Positions 9,676-17,862 are shown, counted from the first letter of the stretch. The stretch is 40,353 bases of DNA from Rhizobiaceae bacterium (GCA_027484835.1 JAIXSF010000424.1:1-40353), one strand, 5' to 3'. Notes: a model not told the origin generated them from the letters alone. Program-made: numbers and translations.

Positions 9676-10193
9676 TGTGTGTCCTGGTCGCTGCGGGGTT
9701 GGCCACCAGGGCGCGAGCGGCGAAGCTCGGTCCGCATGGGGTCAAGTTGAGGGGGATGATTGCAGCAATTTCTGAACGATTGTTAAAACGCGAGATAATT
9801 TCGACCTTCCTCTTGTCGCTCTGGTTGATTTTCTTGCTGCGAAAGACACCGGACCAGAGCCCAGCCCAAGAATAGTCGCAGTTTTTATTCGGGCGTTCGA
9901 GGTGAAAGGTCCGGTTGATCACGGACACGGACTTGCAGACGGAGCAGATCGTCGTCGTCCGCGGTCATGATGACGGGGACGACCAATCACGGCCGGTATC
10001 GCCTCGTGACCGATGATGCGTGCCGGCAGCTCTTCGGGATGGGCGGCATGTCTCGGCGAATGCCCTAGAATTCCGATCTTGCGTGGCCTTCCGGGCGCAT
10101 GCAAGCTGGCCGCGATCGATTCACGGGGCAAAGCTTCAGGCCCATCCTTTCAGAGGCGTTTTCTGCGCCGGCAGCTTGCAAGACACCCTGACC
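9676..10193. other. Intergenic region between pepN and the DMT transporter
   Basis: A 518-base divergent intergenic stretch. The pepN-proximal part (about 9760-9890) is AT-richer and should hold the pepN promoter, but I see no convincing -35/-10 pair. Short open frames on the minus strand (for example 27 codons at 9885-9968) lack a ribosome binding site and any recognisable sequence. I see no tRNA, repeat or riboswitch here. Confidence 0.5.
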
Positions 10194-11132
10194 ATGGCCT
10201 TTGCCGACCCCAATCCCCTTCGCGGCATCGTGCTGAAAGTCTGTTCGGTGACCGTCTTCGTTCTCATGCAGACCTGCATCAAGCTCGCCGGAGCCGGTAT
10301 TCCGCCCGGCCAGATCAGCTTCCATCGTTCTGCCTTCGCGATCCTGCCGATCGCCCTCTACCTCGCCTGGCGTGGCGAGCTGAGAGCGGCGATGCAGACG
10401 GACAATCCGTTCGGCCACGTCAAGCGCGGCCTGCTTGGCGTTTGCGCCATGGGGGCCGGCTTTTACGGCCTGGTCCATCTGCCGCTGCCGGACGCGATTG
10501 CCATCGGCTATGCCATGCCGCTGATTGCCGTCGTCTTTGCAGCGATCTTCCTGAAAGAGACGGTGCGGCTCTATCGCTGGACCGCGGTCCTGATCGGTCT
10601 GGTCGGGGTCCTGATCATCTCTTTGCCGAAACTGACGCTGTTCGGCGACGAGGGGCTCGGATCGGAAGCAGCAATCGGGGCGGTGGCGGTCCTCGTCTCG
10701 GCAACTCTCGGGGCAGGGGCCATGCTCCAGGTGCGCCAGTTGGTGGGCGAGGAGAAGACGTCCACCATCGTGCTTTTCTTCTCGGTCATCGCGGCCCTGC
10801 TGTCTGCACTCACCTGGTTTTTCGGCTGGGCCGACCTGTCCTGGCGGGCGCTCTGCCTGCTCGGACTTGCCGGCTTCTTCGGTGGTCTGGGCCAGATCCT
10901 TCTCACCGAGAGCTATCGGTTTGCCGATGTCTCGACGATTGCGCCCTTCGAATACTGTTCGATCATCCTGGGCTCGATTGCCGCCTATCTGCTGTTTTCC
11001 GAGGTGCCGACCGCAACGACCCTTGTCGGCGCTGCGATCGTTGTCGCCGCCGGCATCTTCATCATCTACCGAGAGCACCAGCTCGGCCTTGAGCGCCGGG
11101 CAGCGCGCAAGGCTTCTACCCCGCAAGGCTGA
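10194..11132 (+). CDS. DMT-superfamily (EamA) metabolite exporter
   Basis: A predicted 312-residue inner-membrane transporter with about ten TM helices and two EamA repeats, typical of the drug/metabolite transporter superfamily. The frame is open further upstream. I chose the ATG at 10194 because the protein then starts MAFADPNPLRGIVLKV, just before the first TM helix, as is normal for these proteins; the Shine-Dalgarno sequence is weak. The stop is only 3 bases from the convergent MFS stop. The substrate is unknown; relatives export amino acids, nucleosides or drugs. Confidence 0.85.
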   Translation: MAFADPNPLRGIVLKVCSVTVFVLMQTCIKLAGAGIPPGQISFHRSAFAILPIALYLAWRGELRAAMQTDNPFGHVKRGLLGVCAMGAGFYGLVHLPLPDAIAIGYAMPLIAVVFAAIFLKETVRLYRWTAVLIGLVGVLIISLPKLTLFGDEGLGSEAAIGAVAVLVSATLGAGAMLQVRQLVGEEKTSTIVLFFSVIAALLSALTWFFGWADLSWRALCLLGLAGFFGGLGQILLTESYRFADVSTIAPFEYCSIILGSIAAYLLFSEVPTATTLVGAAIVVAAGIFIIYREHQLGLERRAARKASTPQG

Positions 11133-11135
11133 TTT

Positions 11136-12371
11136 TCAGCGATCCGGGTCGGAGAGGGGCGACGCGCCGTCCATGCCCTGCATCGGCAGGACAGCGGCAT
11201 GGAAATCCGCCTTGTCGGTGAGCGATCCGCTATCCGGACGGCGGGTGATGCGCCAGGCAGCATAGCCGGCATAAAGCGCGAAGGCCAAACCTAGGAAGAC
11301 GATAAGCGCATTCGGTCCCAGCCACTGCATCAGCGTTCCTGCCATGATCGGGCCAGTCACCGTCCCCATGCCGTAGAGGATCATGATCGCACTCGACAGT
11401 GTGACATATTCATCAGGCTCGGCGAGATCGTTGGCATGCGCGACGTTGAGCGAATACACGGGATAGAGCACGCCTCCGACGAAGAAGCCGGCGATGTAGA
11501 GAGCCGTCGGATCATTGGCGCCAAAGGCGATCATCATGCCGCAGGCGCCGACGCCGAAGAGCCCCGAGGCGATCATGACGAGGCGTCGATCCATCCGGTC
11601 CGAGATGCGCCCGATCGGCACCTGCGCGATCGCGCCGCCGGCAAGGAAGGCGGCAAGCAAGGTCGCCCCTTGCGCTGTGCTCATGCCGATGGTCTGCGAA
11701 TAGACGCCGCCGAGGCTGCCCCAGGTGCCCGAAAGCGCGCCCGACAGCAACGAGCCGAAAAAGGCGATCGGCGAGCGGCGGTAGAGCCGCTTCAGGTCGA
11801 AGCGCGCTTCGGCGATCGGTGTCGGCGACGGGGCGGTGGACAGCGCGACGGGGAAAAGTGCCAGCGAGAAGATCAGCGCGCAGATGATGAAAAGGTTCGG
11901 TCCATTCACGTCGCCGAGCGGCACGATGTATTGTCCGCCGATCGAGCCGACGAGGCAGGTGACCATGTAGACGGAAAACAGGGCGCCGCGATTTGCGTTG
12001 GTGACGCGCTCGTTGAGCCAGCTTTCGATCAACAGATAGGCGCCGGCAATCGCAAAGCCGGCAAGACCACGGAAGATCACCCAGGCCCACCATTCGACGA
12101 CAAGTGCACAAAGCAGGATGGAGACGGTGAGTAGCGTGATCAGGGCGCCGAAGACGCGGACATGACCGACGCGGCGCACGAAGATCGGAGTGACGATGCA
12201 GGAGACCGTGAACCCGAAGGTGTATCCGGTTGCGATCACGGAGATGATGAAGGTGGACCACCCCTCGTTGAGCGAGCGGATCGGCAACATGTAACCCATG
12301 AGGCCGAAGCCTGCCATCATCAGGAGGGTTGACAGCATCAGGGTGGCGATCGATGCGAGACTGGACAGCAT
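11136..12371 (-). CDS. MFS transporter (YcaD-like)
   Basis: A 411-residue major facilitator with about 12 TM helices. Basic loops such as RISDRMDRR follow the cytoplasmic 2-3 and 8-9 loop pattern of the family. The ATG at 12371 is preferred because a strong GGGGAGG lies just upstream. A longer version from 12413 would place an untypical charged leader before the first helix. It is divergent from the regulator at 12704, which may control it. It resembles YcaD-type permeases; the substrate is unknown. Confidence 0.85.
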   Translation of the reverse strand: MLSSLASIATLMLSTLLMMAGFGLMGYMLPIRSLNEGWSTFIISVIATGYTFGFTVSCIVTPIFVRRVGHVRVFGALITLLTVSILLCALVVEWWAWVIFRGLAGFAIAGAYLLIESWLNERVTNANRGALFSVYMVTCLVGSIGGQYIVPLGDVNGPNLFIICALIFSLALFPVALSTAPSPTPIAEARFDLKRLYRRSPIAFFGSLLSGALSGTWGSLGGVYSQTIGMSTAQGATLLAAFLAGGAIAQVPIGRISDRMDRRLVMIASGLFGVGACGMMIAFGANDPTALYIAGFFVGGVLYPVYSLNVAHANDLAEPDEYVTLSSAIMILYGMGTVTGPIMAGTLMQWLGPNALIVFLGLAFALYAGYAAWRITRRPDSGSLTDKADFHAAVLPMQGMDGASPLSDPDR

Positions 12372-12703
12372 TTTGCCTCCCCGGGCGTCTTCAGGATCAA
12401 ATAGTGCCAGCAATGCGACATGGGCGAAATGTCGGATACGACGTTGCGCGCCGCATTTGTAGGTGCAGGCGGTCTCTGCGGCATGACAGATGGCAATAAT
12501 CTATTGAAAGTCCGCAAGGATTTCGTTTACCCTACCTAAAGTTAGGGAACAATGAGGCGGTGGCCGAGGCCTGCCGCCCGCAACGGGTGCAGCATGGCTG
12601 TGATGGATGCGACATCTGGGATGGCCGAGCGCTTGCAAGCGCAGCCGACCCTCGTCCATTCTCCGGCCTCGAAACTCGTATTTCTGGCGGGCTGGAGGAT
12701 GCA
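12372..12703. promoter_or_regulatory. Divergent promoter region between MFS transporter and regulator
   Basis: A 332-base gap with no coding signal. An AT-richer core (about 12490-12550) contains CCCTA (12530-12534) and TAGGG (12543-12547), a small dyad with an 8-base centre that could be an operator. No consensus promoter stands out. Confidence 0.35.
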
Positions 12704-13600
12704 ATGACGCTTACTCCCGCCGATATCGTCGCCCATCCGCAGTTCATCCCGGCCTTGCGCGCTTATTCCGGCCACCTGCGCAGCCAGTTCGACCAGAGCC
12801 CGCGCCTTTCGCGCATGCTGGCGTCCCATCAGCGCTGGTTGCTGAGCCAGGCGGCTTTTGCCCTGCAACTGGAATACGACCCGTCGCAGCCCGGAAGCGG
12901 CCTGACCACAACCAATCTGCGCGAGATCATCACCTCGAACAACGCGGCCAGCCGCAACACGGTCCTGAACTTTCTCGACCAGTTGCTGAGCTACAAGTTC
13001 GTCCGCATCGTCGGCGATCCGAACCGCCGGCCCAAGCGCTACGAGGCGACGGAAGTGCCGACCCAGGCCATGTATCAGTGGCTGGTAACCAATCTCGAGC
13101 TTCTCGATCACCTGGACGGCGGCGACCGCGCCGCGACGCTGGCAGCCCAGCCCGAACTTTTCCGCCTAATCCAGCCGCAGATCGCACGGAGGGCCTGTCT
13201 CAATCCGCTGTGGCTGGAGCCCCCGCCGCGTGTGGCGCTTCTGCTCTGGACCGAGGCTGGAGGCCTCGTCATGGACGAGCTCGTGCGCCGCGCCATGGAT
13301 CTGGCCCCGGATGGCCAGGGTTATAATATCGGCCGCATAGATGCGCGCCTGATGGCCGAACATTTCATGATCTCGCGCACCCATCTGCAGAGGCTCTTCC
13401 GACGCGCGGTCGAGACAGGCTGTCTTTACTGGCCGGATGGCGACCGCAACCATTGCATCCTGAAGCGCGACTTTCTCGACGAATATTGCGGCTGGCAGGC
13501 CATCAAGTTTTCGATCGTCGATTCTGCCTACGAGGCCGTCTGCGGGCCAGTCCGCCTGGGAAAGCTTGATCCGCGGCTCGGCGCCGTGCGCGAAGCCTGA
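12704..13600 (+). CDS. Putative transcriptional regulator with two helix-turn-helix-like regions
   Basis: A 298-residue soluble protein that I do not assign to a named family. Residues about 60-115 (NLREIITSNNAASRNTVLNF and the basic PNRRPKRYEAT that follows) look like a MarR-type winged helix with recognition helix and wing. Near the C-terminus, DARLMAEHFMISRTHLQRLF has the spacing of a second helix-turn-helix, with an AraC-like look. The ATG at 12704 is chosen because GGAGG lies about 6 bases upstream. It is divergent from an MFS permease, a layout common for a regulator and its target exporter. The DNA-binding role is inferred. Confidence 0.6.
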   Translation: MTLTPADIVAHPQFIPALRAYSGHLRSQFDQSPRLSRMLASHQRWLLSQAAFALQLEYDPSQPGSGLTTTNLREIITSNNAASRNTVLNFLDQLLSYKFVRIVGDPNRRPKRYEATEVPTQAMYQWLVTNLELLDHLDGGDRAATLAAQPELFRLIQPQIARRACLNPLWLEPPPRVALLLWTEAGGLVMDELVRRAMDLAPDGQGYNIGRIDARLMAEHFMISRTHLQRLFRRAVETGCLYWPDGDRNHCILKRDFLDEYCGWQAIKFSIVDSAYEAVCGPVRLGKLDPRLGAVREA

Positions 13601-13630
13601 TCGAAACTGCGAACCCTCCAAACACGCAAA

Positions 13631-13649
13631 GGCCCGCACGCGGCGGGCC
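13631..13649. terminator. Bidirectional hairpin between convergent genes
   Basis: GGCCCGC and GCGGGCC form a 7-bp stem around 5 bases. It is flanked by AAA on the left, which reads TTT on the minus strand. It lies between the stops of the regulator (13600) and the small minus-strand gene (13679) and can serve both. Confidence 0.6.
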
Positions 13650-13678
13650 ATAACGATCATCAGAGAGTTGGCGAGGGA

Positions 13679-13837
13679 TCAGAAGCCGAGCGGCTGCAGC
13701 GCCCGTTGCTCGCCGCGTTCCTGTGCCTGCTGACGCTTGCGCGCTGCATGCGACAGTTCGGCGGACGCGTTTACGGCATGGCCGATCTGGTGAACGGCCT
13801 GGCGCAGGCTGCGGACGGGATGAAATGTGATGTTCAT
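13679..13837 (-). CDS. Small hypothetical protein, 52 residues
   Basis: Starts MNITFHPVRSLRQAVHQIGH, probably an amphipathic helix, and ends in a Gln/Arg-rich tail. The ATG at 13837 has AGAGGA 8 bases upstream; an earlier in-frame start at 13864 lacks this. It is followed by the hairpin at 13631-13649. I recall small rhizobial proteins with a similar start (F-x-P-V-R-x-L) but cannot name a function. There is no signal peptide and no Cys. Confidence 0.6.
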   Translation of the reverse strand: MNITFHPVRSLRQAVHQIGHAVNASAELSHAARKRQQAQERGEQRALQPLGF

Positions 13838-13969
13838 TGGTCTAGTCCTCTGCTTTTCACGCATGGCGAAATCGATGTGCCAATTAGTTCATTCCTGAAC
13901 CGTTATTGCAACGCACAATCATGTAGGGCTGATATGCGGTGCAAGCAAGGCACCGATCGATTCTGCCTC

Positions 13970-14161
13970 TCAGAAGCCGCTCTCAGCGAAAACGGAGGCG
14001 GGGCGGGCGATGCGGCCGGCATGACCGGCGAAGCGCGCGCTGAGCTGTTCGGCAGAAGCAGCAGGGCTGATACGGTTGTAGGGCGTGCTGGTGCGACCAT
14101 TGTCGCCCGCGAGACGCAGGGTCTCGAACTTGCAGTGTATGGGGCGGGTCCGAAGGCTCAC
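13970..14161 (-). CDS. Small hypothetical protein, 63 residues, GTG start
   Basis: Not obvious from ATG-based prediction. A GTG at 14161 is preceded by AAGGA exactly 8 bases upstream, an ideal Shine-Dalgarno arrangement. The frame then runs 63 codons to TGA with the C-rich third positions of real genes in this genome. The protein begins MSLRTRPIHCKFETLRLAGD and ends in ASVFAESGF. It is basic and soluble, with one Cys. The nearest ATG upstream in frame (14221) has no ribosome site. It lies downstream of, and co-directional with, the uracil-DNA glycosylase gene. Function unknown. Confidence 0.55.
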   Translation of the reverse strand: MSLRTRPIHCKFETLRLAGDNGRTSTPYNRISPAASAEQLSARFAGHAGRIARPASVFAESGF

Positions 14162-14249
14162 GATCGTATTCCTTGTAAAGTGTCCCTCCCACTTTGCATC
14201 TGGAATATCGCAGTGCAGCATAGATTCGGCAATCTGTATAACTGCGGGA

Positions 14250-14274
14250 CTGCCATGCGAGAAACGCATGGCAG
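14250..14274 (-). terminator. Perfect 10-bp hairpin downstream of the uracil-DNA glycosylase gene
   Basis: CTGCCATGCG, a 5-base loop AGAAA (TTTCT on minus), then CGCATGGCAG. It begins 15 bases past the glycosylase stop. No T-run follows, so it may be a weak terminator or an RNA-stabilising hairpin rather than a classic intrinsic terminator. Confidence 0.55.
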
Positions 14275-14288
14275 AATTCATACTTCGT

Positions 14289-15188
14289 TTACACTGCCTG
14301 ATTTTTAGCCGTATCGACGGTTTGGCTGCGCTCGGAAAAGGCGAGAAGGTCCATCCAGGCGAGGGCCTTGCTGGCGGGAGCAGCGAGCAGCTCCTGCGGA
14401 TGCAGCGTTGCCATGGCCTGAACGGCATGTCCGCCGGCGCCGATCTCGCGCCATTTGCCCCGCAGCGCGTGGATCGTACCCGTCTCGCCGAAGAAGAAGC
14501 GGGCTGCAAAATTGCCAAGGACGAGCACGAGGCGCGGTTCGGCGAGCGCAATCTGGCGCTCGATGAATGGCCGGCAGATGGCCGTTTCCGGGCCGGAGGG
14601 CATGCGGTCGCCCGGTGGACGCCAGGGAATGACAGTGCTGATCGTCACTGTGTCGCGCGTCTGGCCGATGGCGCCGAGCATGCGGTCGAGCAGAAAGCCG
14701 GCACGTCCCGAAAAGGCGAGACCCTCACGGTCATCGTCGGCATTCGGCATGGGACCGATGACCATGATCCCAGAGGATCCGGCACCGACTGCGGTGATCG
14801 TCGAGCGCGCCGAAGTCTTGAGGTTGCAACTGGCAAATCCCTCGATCGCGGTTTTCAGCTCGGTGAGCGAACGGGCGCTCTCGGCCGCAAACCGCGCCTC
14901 GGCAATGGCATTTTCATCCGGAATGGCAGGCAGGGCAGAGCTCTGTGACGGCTGCGCACGCGCCGGCTGACGCTCCGAGGGGGCGGGGGCTCTGGTCGGG
15001 GCGACCCGCGCTGGAACCTGTGCCGGCTCCGCTGCCGGTCTCGACAATTGCCGCGCGGCTTTCTCTTCTGCGAACGCCGCGATCCGATCCACCGGATCGT
15101 CTTCCACGAGCCATTCCACGCCCGCTTCCGCATGAAATGCGAGAAGCGCTGCGAGCTCTGCGGGCGTCATGTCGCGGGCTTGGATCAT
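14289..15188 (-). CDS. Uracil-DNA glycosylase family protein (family 4/5-like) with a variant active-site loop
   Basis: A 299-residue protein: an N-terminal Ala/Pro-rich linker (about residues 40-95), then a uracil-DNA glycosylase-like domain. The family normally excises uracil from DNA. Visible landmarks are FSGRAGFLLDRML, PWRPPGDRMP, ICRPFIERQI and, near the end, TLHPQELL, the motif with the conserved His. Two features are odd. The usual GEAPG catalytic loop reads GPMPN, so the Glu is lost. Only some of the iron-sulfur Cys positions of family 4 remain (FASCNLK and AICRPF). The start could also be the Met at 15170. Fold assignment is good; activity is open. Confidence 0.8.
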   Translation of the reverse strand: MIQARDMTPAELAALLAFHAEAGVEWLVEDDPVDRIAAFAEEKAARQLSRPAAEPAQVPARVAPTRAPAPSERQPARAQPSQSSALPAIPDENAIAEARFAAESARSLTELKTAIEGFASCNLKTSARSTITAVGAGSSGIMVIGPMPNADDDREGLAFSGRAGFLLDRMLGAIGQTRDTVTISTVIPWRPPGDRMPSGPETAICRPFIERQIALAEPRLVLVLGNFAARFFFGETGTIHALRGKWREIGAGGHAVQAMATLHPQELLAAPASKALAWMDLLAFSERSQTVDTAKNQAV

Positions 15189-15343
15189 GGTCCCGTTCTA
15201 GTGCTTTCGGGTGCTCGAAGGCAAATGGAAAGCGAGGGGACGCAGTGATCAAGGAGAGCTGGTCAACATGTGCGTTTGCACGCATAAATAGAAAGTTCTG
15301 GCGAAGATGCTGCGAATTCTCTTTTTCAAATTTGCTGAAATGA

Positions 15344-15355
15344 ACCTTATAAGGT
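15344..15355. promoter_or_regulatory. Palindromic operator candidate of the toxin-antitoxin operon
   Basis: ACCTTATAAGGT is a perfect 12-bp palindrome, 13 bases before the toxin ATG, followed by a partial repeat (ACAAGGTA). The surrounding 15270-15370 is clearly AT-richer than the neighbourhood. Type II toxin-antitoxin operons are usually autoregulated through such a site by the antitoxin. The TTATAA core could also be the -10 element. Confidence 0.5.
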
Positions 15356-15368
15356 ACAAGGTATTGGA

Positions 15369-15746
15369 ATGAAGCGCATCGTAGCGAAATTCTTCATGAC
15401 TGATGATGGCGCCGAACCCGTGAAGGACTGGCTATCGGCGCTCGACAAAGAGGATCGGCGCATCATTGGTGCCGATATCGGTACGGTGGAGTTTGGCTGG
15501 CCAATTGGAATGCCGACCTGCAGGCCCGTAAGGGGCGGAGTTAGAGAAGTGCGGTCCACAGTGAGGAATGGCAGAGTCGAGGCTAGGACCTATTTCGGCA
15601 TCGATGGAGACACAATGCTCTTGTTGCATGGGGAGGAGGGCAAGGACGGACAGAAGGCTGCGATCAAGCTTGCCGTTCAACGCTGGAAAGAACACCAGGA
15701 GCGCTCGAAACGCCTCAAGAAGACGGAAACGAGGAAGCAGAAATGA
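15369..15746 (+). CDS. higB: Type II toxin, RelE/HigB (phage Gp49-like) family
   Basis: A 125-residue protein with the Gp49/HigB layout: AEPVKDWLSALDKEDRRIIG at the N-terminus, then PTCRPVRGGVREVRSTVRNG and RTYFGIDGDTMLLLHGEEGK, and a basic Lys/Arg-rich tail. Members are ribosome-dependent mRNA endonucleases that slow growth when the antitoxin is lost. Its stop overlaps the start of the next gene (ATGA), so toxin comes before antitoxin as in higBA. The basic core residues fit RNA binding. The family is confident; toxicity is not tested. Confidence 0.85.
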   Translation: MKRIVAKFFMTDDGAEPVKDWLSALDKEDRRIIGADIGTVEFGWPIGMPTCRPVRGGVREVRSTVRNGRVEARTYFGIDGDTMLLLHGEEGKDGQKAAIKLAVQRWKEHQERSKRLKKTETRKQK

Positions 15747-16036
15747 GTGACTCAAACCCATCGGTCGGTGGCAGCCTCGAGGACTTCCTCGAAGAACTCG
15801 GTGAGCGGGACGAAGTCTACGGCGGAGCAATCAAGCGTGTCTTGGCCTGGGAAATCGAGGAGGCGCGCAAGACGCAGTCGGTCAGCAAGTCGGAGATGGC
15901 GTTGCGGATGGGCACCAGCCGAACACAGGTCGAGCGGGTGCTCGACCCTCAGAACGTCGCGGTGTCATTGGATACCCTCGAGCGAGCTGCCAGATCGCTT
16001 GGAAAGAAGCTGCGGGTGACGCTGGTCGACGTTTGA
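15743..16036 (+). CDS. higA: Antitoxin, XRE-type helix-turn-helix (HigA-like)
   Basis: A 97-residue protein. The helix-turn-helix is at about residues 49-80 (SKSEMALRMGTSRTQVERVL and on to TLERAARSLGK). The N-terminal 45 residues are acidic (EDFLEELGERDE) and should contact the basic toxin. The start codon overlaps the toxin stop by 4 bases, so the two are translationally coupled. By family knowledge it neutralises the toxin and represses the operon. No terminator is evident before the convergent Hsp70 gene 50 bases on. Confidence 0.85.
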   Translation: MSDSNPSVGGSLEDFLEELGERDEVYGGAIKRVLAWEIEEARKTQSVSKSEMALRMGTSRTQVERVLDPQNVAVSLDTLERAARSLGKKLRVTLVDV

Positions 16037-16086
16037 ACACCGCCGTTTCGCTACGCCTGTCGCTCGTCAAGGGCAGAGCAAAATCC

Positions 16087-17379
16087 TTACGCTACCCACT
16101 GTTCGATGTCATCTCGCTCGCCGATCAATGCTAGGCCGTGCGCGATCGATACGAGTTCGCCGCCGGTTTCGATCTTGGACGGATCGAAGCGGCGATGGAA
16201 GATGTCTCGGACGGCAGGCACGAAGGAGGTGCCGCCGGTAAGAAAGACCTTGTCGATTGCACCGGCATCGGTGTTGCTTGATGTCAGCACCTCGTCGAGC
16301 GCCTCTTCCATGCGGGTGAGGTCGTCGGCGATCCAGCTTTCGAACTCGCGGCGAGTAACACGCTTTTCGCCGGCGCGACCGAGCGGCGCAAAGCGGAATT
16401 CCGCCTCTTCCGCAGATGACAGGGCCATCTTGGTGGCCGAGACCGCCTGGTAAAGCGGATAGCCCTCGTCATGATCGATGAGGTCGATGAACAGTTCGAG
16501 CTTTTCCGGCTCTTCGGCCTGGCGCACCAGCGACTTGAGGTCGGTGAATTCCTTCAGCGTCTTGAAGACGGAAAGCTGGTTCCAGCGCGAGAAGGCGAGG
16601 TAATAGTTGCTGGGAACGTCGAGCAGCTTGCCGAAGCTCTTGAACTGGCTGCCCTTGCCGATCTCGGGCGCGACCAGCTGGTCGATGATGCGGGCATCGA
16701 ACTGGTCGCCGGCAATGCCGACACCGGAATGGCCTATCGGGGTTGCGCTCAGTTTGCCCGCTTCGGTCGAGAAACGGATCAGCGAAAAGTCGGTCGTGCC
16801 GCCGCCGAAGTCGGCGACGAGCACCGTCGCATCCCGCTTCAGCGTGCGGGCAAAATAGAAGGCGGCTGCGACCGGTTCGTAGACATAGTGGATCTCGGGA
16901 AAGCCGAGCCGGGTCAATGCCTCGTTGTAGCGCGTGACGGCGAGTGCCGGATCCGGATTGGCGCCGGCGAAATGCACCGGGCGGCCGGTGACAAGCCGTT
17001 TTGCATCGCCCGGCCAGCCTTCACCGGCATAGGCCTGCAGCCGCTTGAGGAAGACCTCCATCAGGTCTTCGAACTGAAAGCGCCGGGCATGCACCAGCGT
17101 TCCCTGGAAAAGGGCGGACGCGGCAAAGGTCTTGATCGACTGCAGGAAGCGGCAATCGCCGGGATTGTCGATGAAGGTGCGGATCGCAGCCTGACCTGCC
17201 TCGACTTTCAGTGCGCCTGCACCGAGCTGGCGGTCCTTGAGGAAGGAGAGCGCCGTGCGCATGCTGTCGCTTGTGCCGGCCGACGAGGTATAGGAAACCG
17301 AACGGGTATCTTCCGTGGTTTCTGCGACAGCGATGACCGTGTTGGTCGTGCCGAAATCGAGCCCAAGCGCTTCAGCCAT
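16087..17379 (-). CDS. Hsp70-family protein (YegD-like, DnaK ATPase with short C-terminus)
   Basis: A 430-residue Hsp70 relative, much shorter than DnaK (about 640) and close to E. coli YegD (about 450). Nucleotide-binding motifs are phosphate-1 LGLDFGTTNT at 5-14, phosphate-2 VADFGGGTTDFSLI, and the adenosine motif VFLTGGTSFVPAVRDIF near the end. The classical beta-sandwich substrate domain is absent. The start at 17379 is chosen because AAGGAG lies 8 bases upstream; the ATG at 17385 has only 2 bases spacing. No DnaJ or GrpE is nearby. Client and role are unknown. Confidence 0.85.
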   Translation of the reverse strand: MAEALGLDFGTTNTVIAVAETTEDTRSVSYTSSAGTSDSMRTALSFLKDRQLGAGALKVEAGQAAIRTFIDNPGDCRFLQSIKTFAASALFQGTLVHARRFQFEDLMEVFLKRLQAYAGEGWPGDAKRLVTGRPVHFAGANPDPALAVTRYNEALTRLGFPEIHYVYEPVAAAFYFARTLKRDATVLVADFGGGTTDFSLIRFSTEAGKLSATPIGHSGVGIAGDQFDARIIDQLVAPEIGKGSQFKSFGKLLDVPSNYYLAFSRWNQLSVFKTLKEFTDLKSLVRQAEEPEKLELFIDLIDHDEGYPLYQAVSATKMALSSAEEAEFRFAPLGRAGEKRVTRREFESWIADDLTRMEEALDEVLTSSNTDAGAIDKVFLTGGTSFVPAVRDIFHRRFDPSKIETGGELVSIAHGLALIGERDDIEQWVA

Positions 17380-17646
17380 GGCCATCGCTCCTTTTGATCT
17401 GTGTCGTAAGATTGGTCGTGAGAACCGGCAGGCCGGTTCTGGTCGGCGATGCCGAGGAATGAGAGAGGGCGCCTGATGCCACAGGGGGCGGGCAAGGGCA
17501 AGCGACCATTTCGTGACACCGGCTATCCAGCTCTCAACGACTGGAGATGGTGAAGAAGTTCGGTCCCGTTTCGCCTCGCGATCCACCAGTCCCTCTGGCC
17601 CTCTAACTTAACCCTCGCTATGGTTGCCTGGATCGGAGATCGCCAC

Positions 17647-17844
17647 ATGTCCTCCACGCGCATCGTTCTGCAGTGTATCGCGGCCCTTGCCATCCTCCTT
17701 GGCTTCATCTGGATGGGGCAGGGTTCCGGGCACTTTCCCTATCCCGCCTCGAGCTTCATGATTGCCGACGCCCAGTGGATTGTCTGGGGTGCCGGGCTCG
17801 CAATCGTCGGCGTGGCGGGTCTCGTCATCCTGCGGCGGCGCTGA
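17647..17844 (+). CDS. Small inner-membrane protein, 65 residues, two TM helices
   Basis: Residues about 4-23 (TRIVLQCIAALAILLGFIWM) and about 40-62 (WIVWGAGLAIVGVAGLVI) are strongly hydrophobic, with a GSGHFPYPASSFM loop between and a basic RRR end. The ATG at 17647 has GGAG 8 bases upstream; an earlier start at 17620 lacks one. The good ribosome site and the terminator right after it support a real gene. Similar small membrane proteins occur in rhizobia; no function is known to me. Confidence 0.65.
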   Translation: MSSTRIVLQCIAALAILLGFIWMGQGSGHFPYPASSFMIADAQWIVWGAGLAIVGVAGLVILRRR

Positions 17845-17862
17845 GGCAAACCCCCAAATACA

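Noticed and set aside
8116-9750. 544-codon open frame on plus, antisense to pepN
   Set aside because: Shadow of the pepN zinc peptidase; no recognisable domain.
9602-9928. 108-codon frame on minus overlapping the 5' part of pepN
   Set aside because: About a fifth of it overlaps pepN in another frame, and the upstream part has no coding bias.
9885-9968. 27-codon frame on minus with an Asp run (MTADDDDLLRLQ)
   Set aside because: No Shine-Dalgarno sequence, very short, no known relative; left as intergenic.
13706-14308. 200-codon open frame on plus over the two small genes
   Set aside because: No ribosome site, poor third-position bias, and it conflicts with two minus-strand genes that have good ones.
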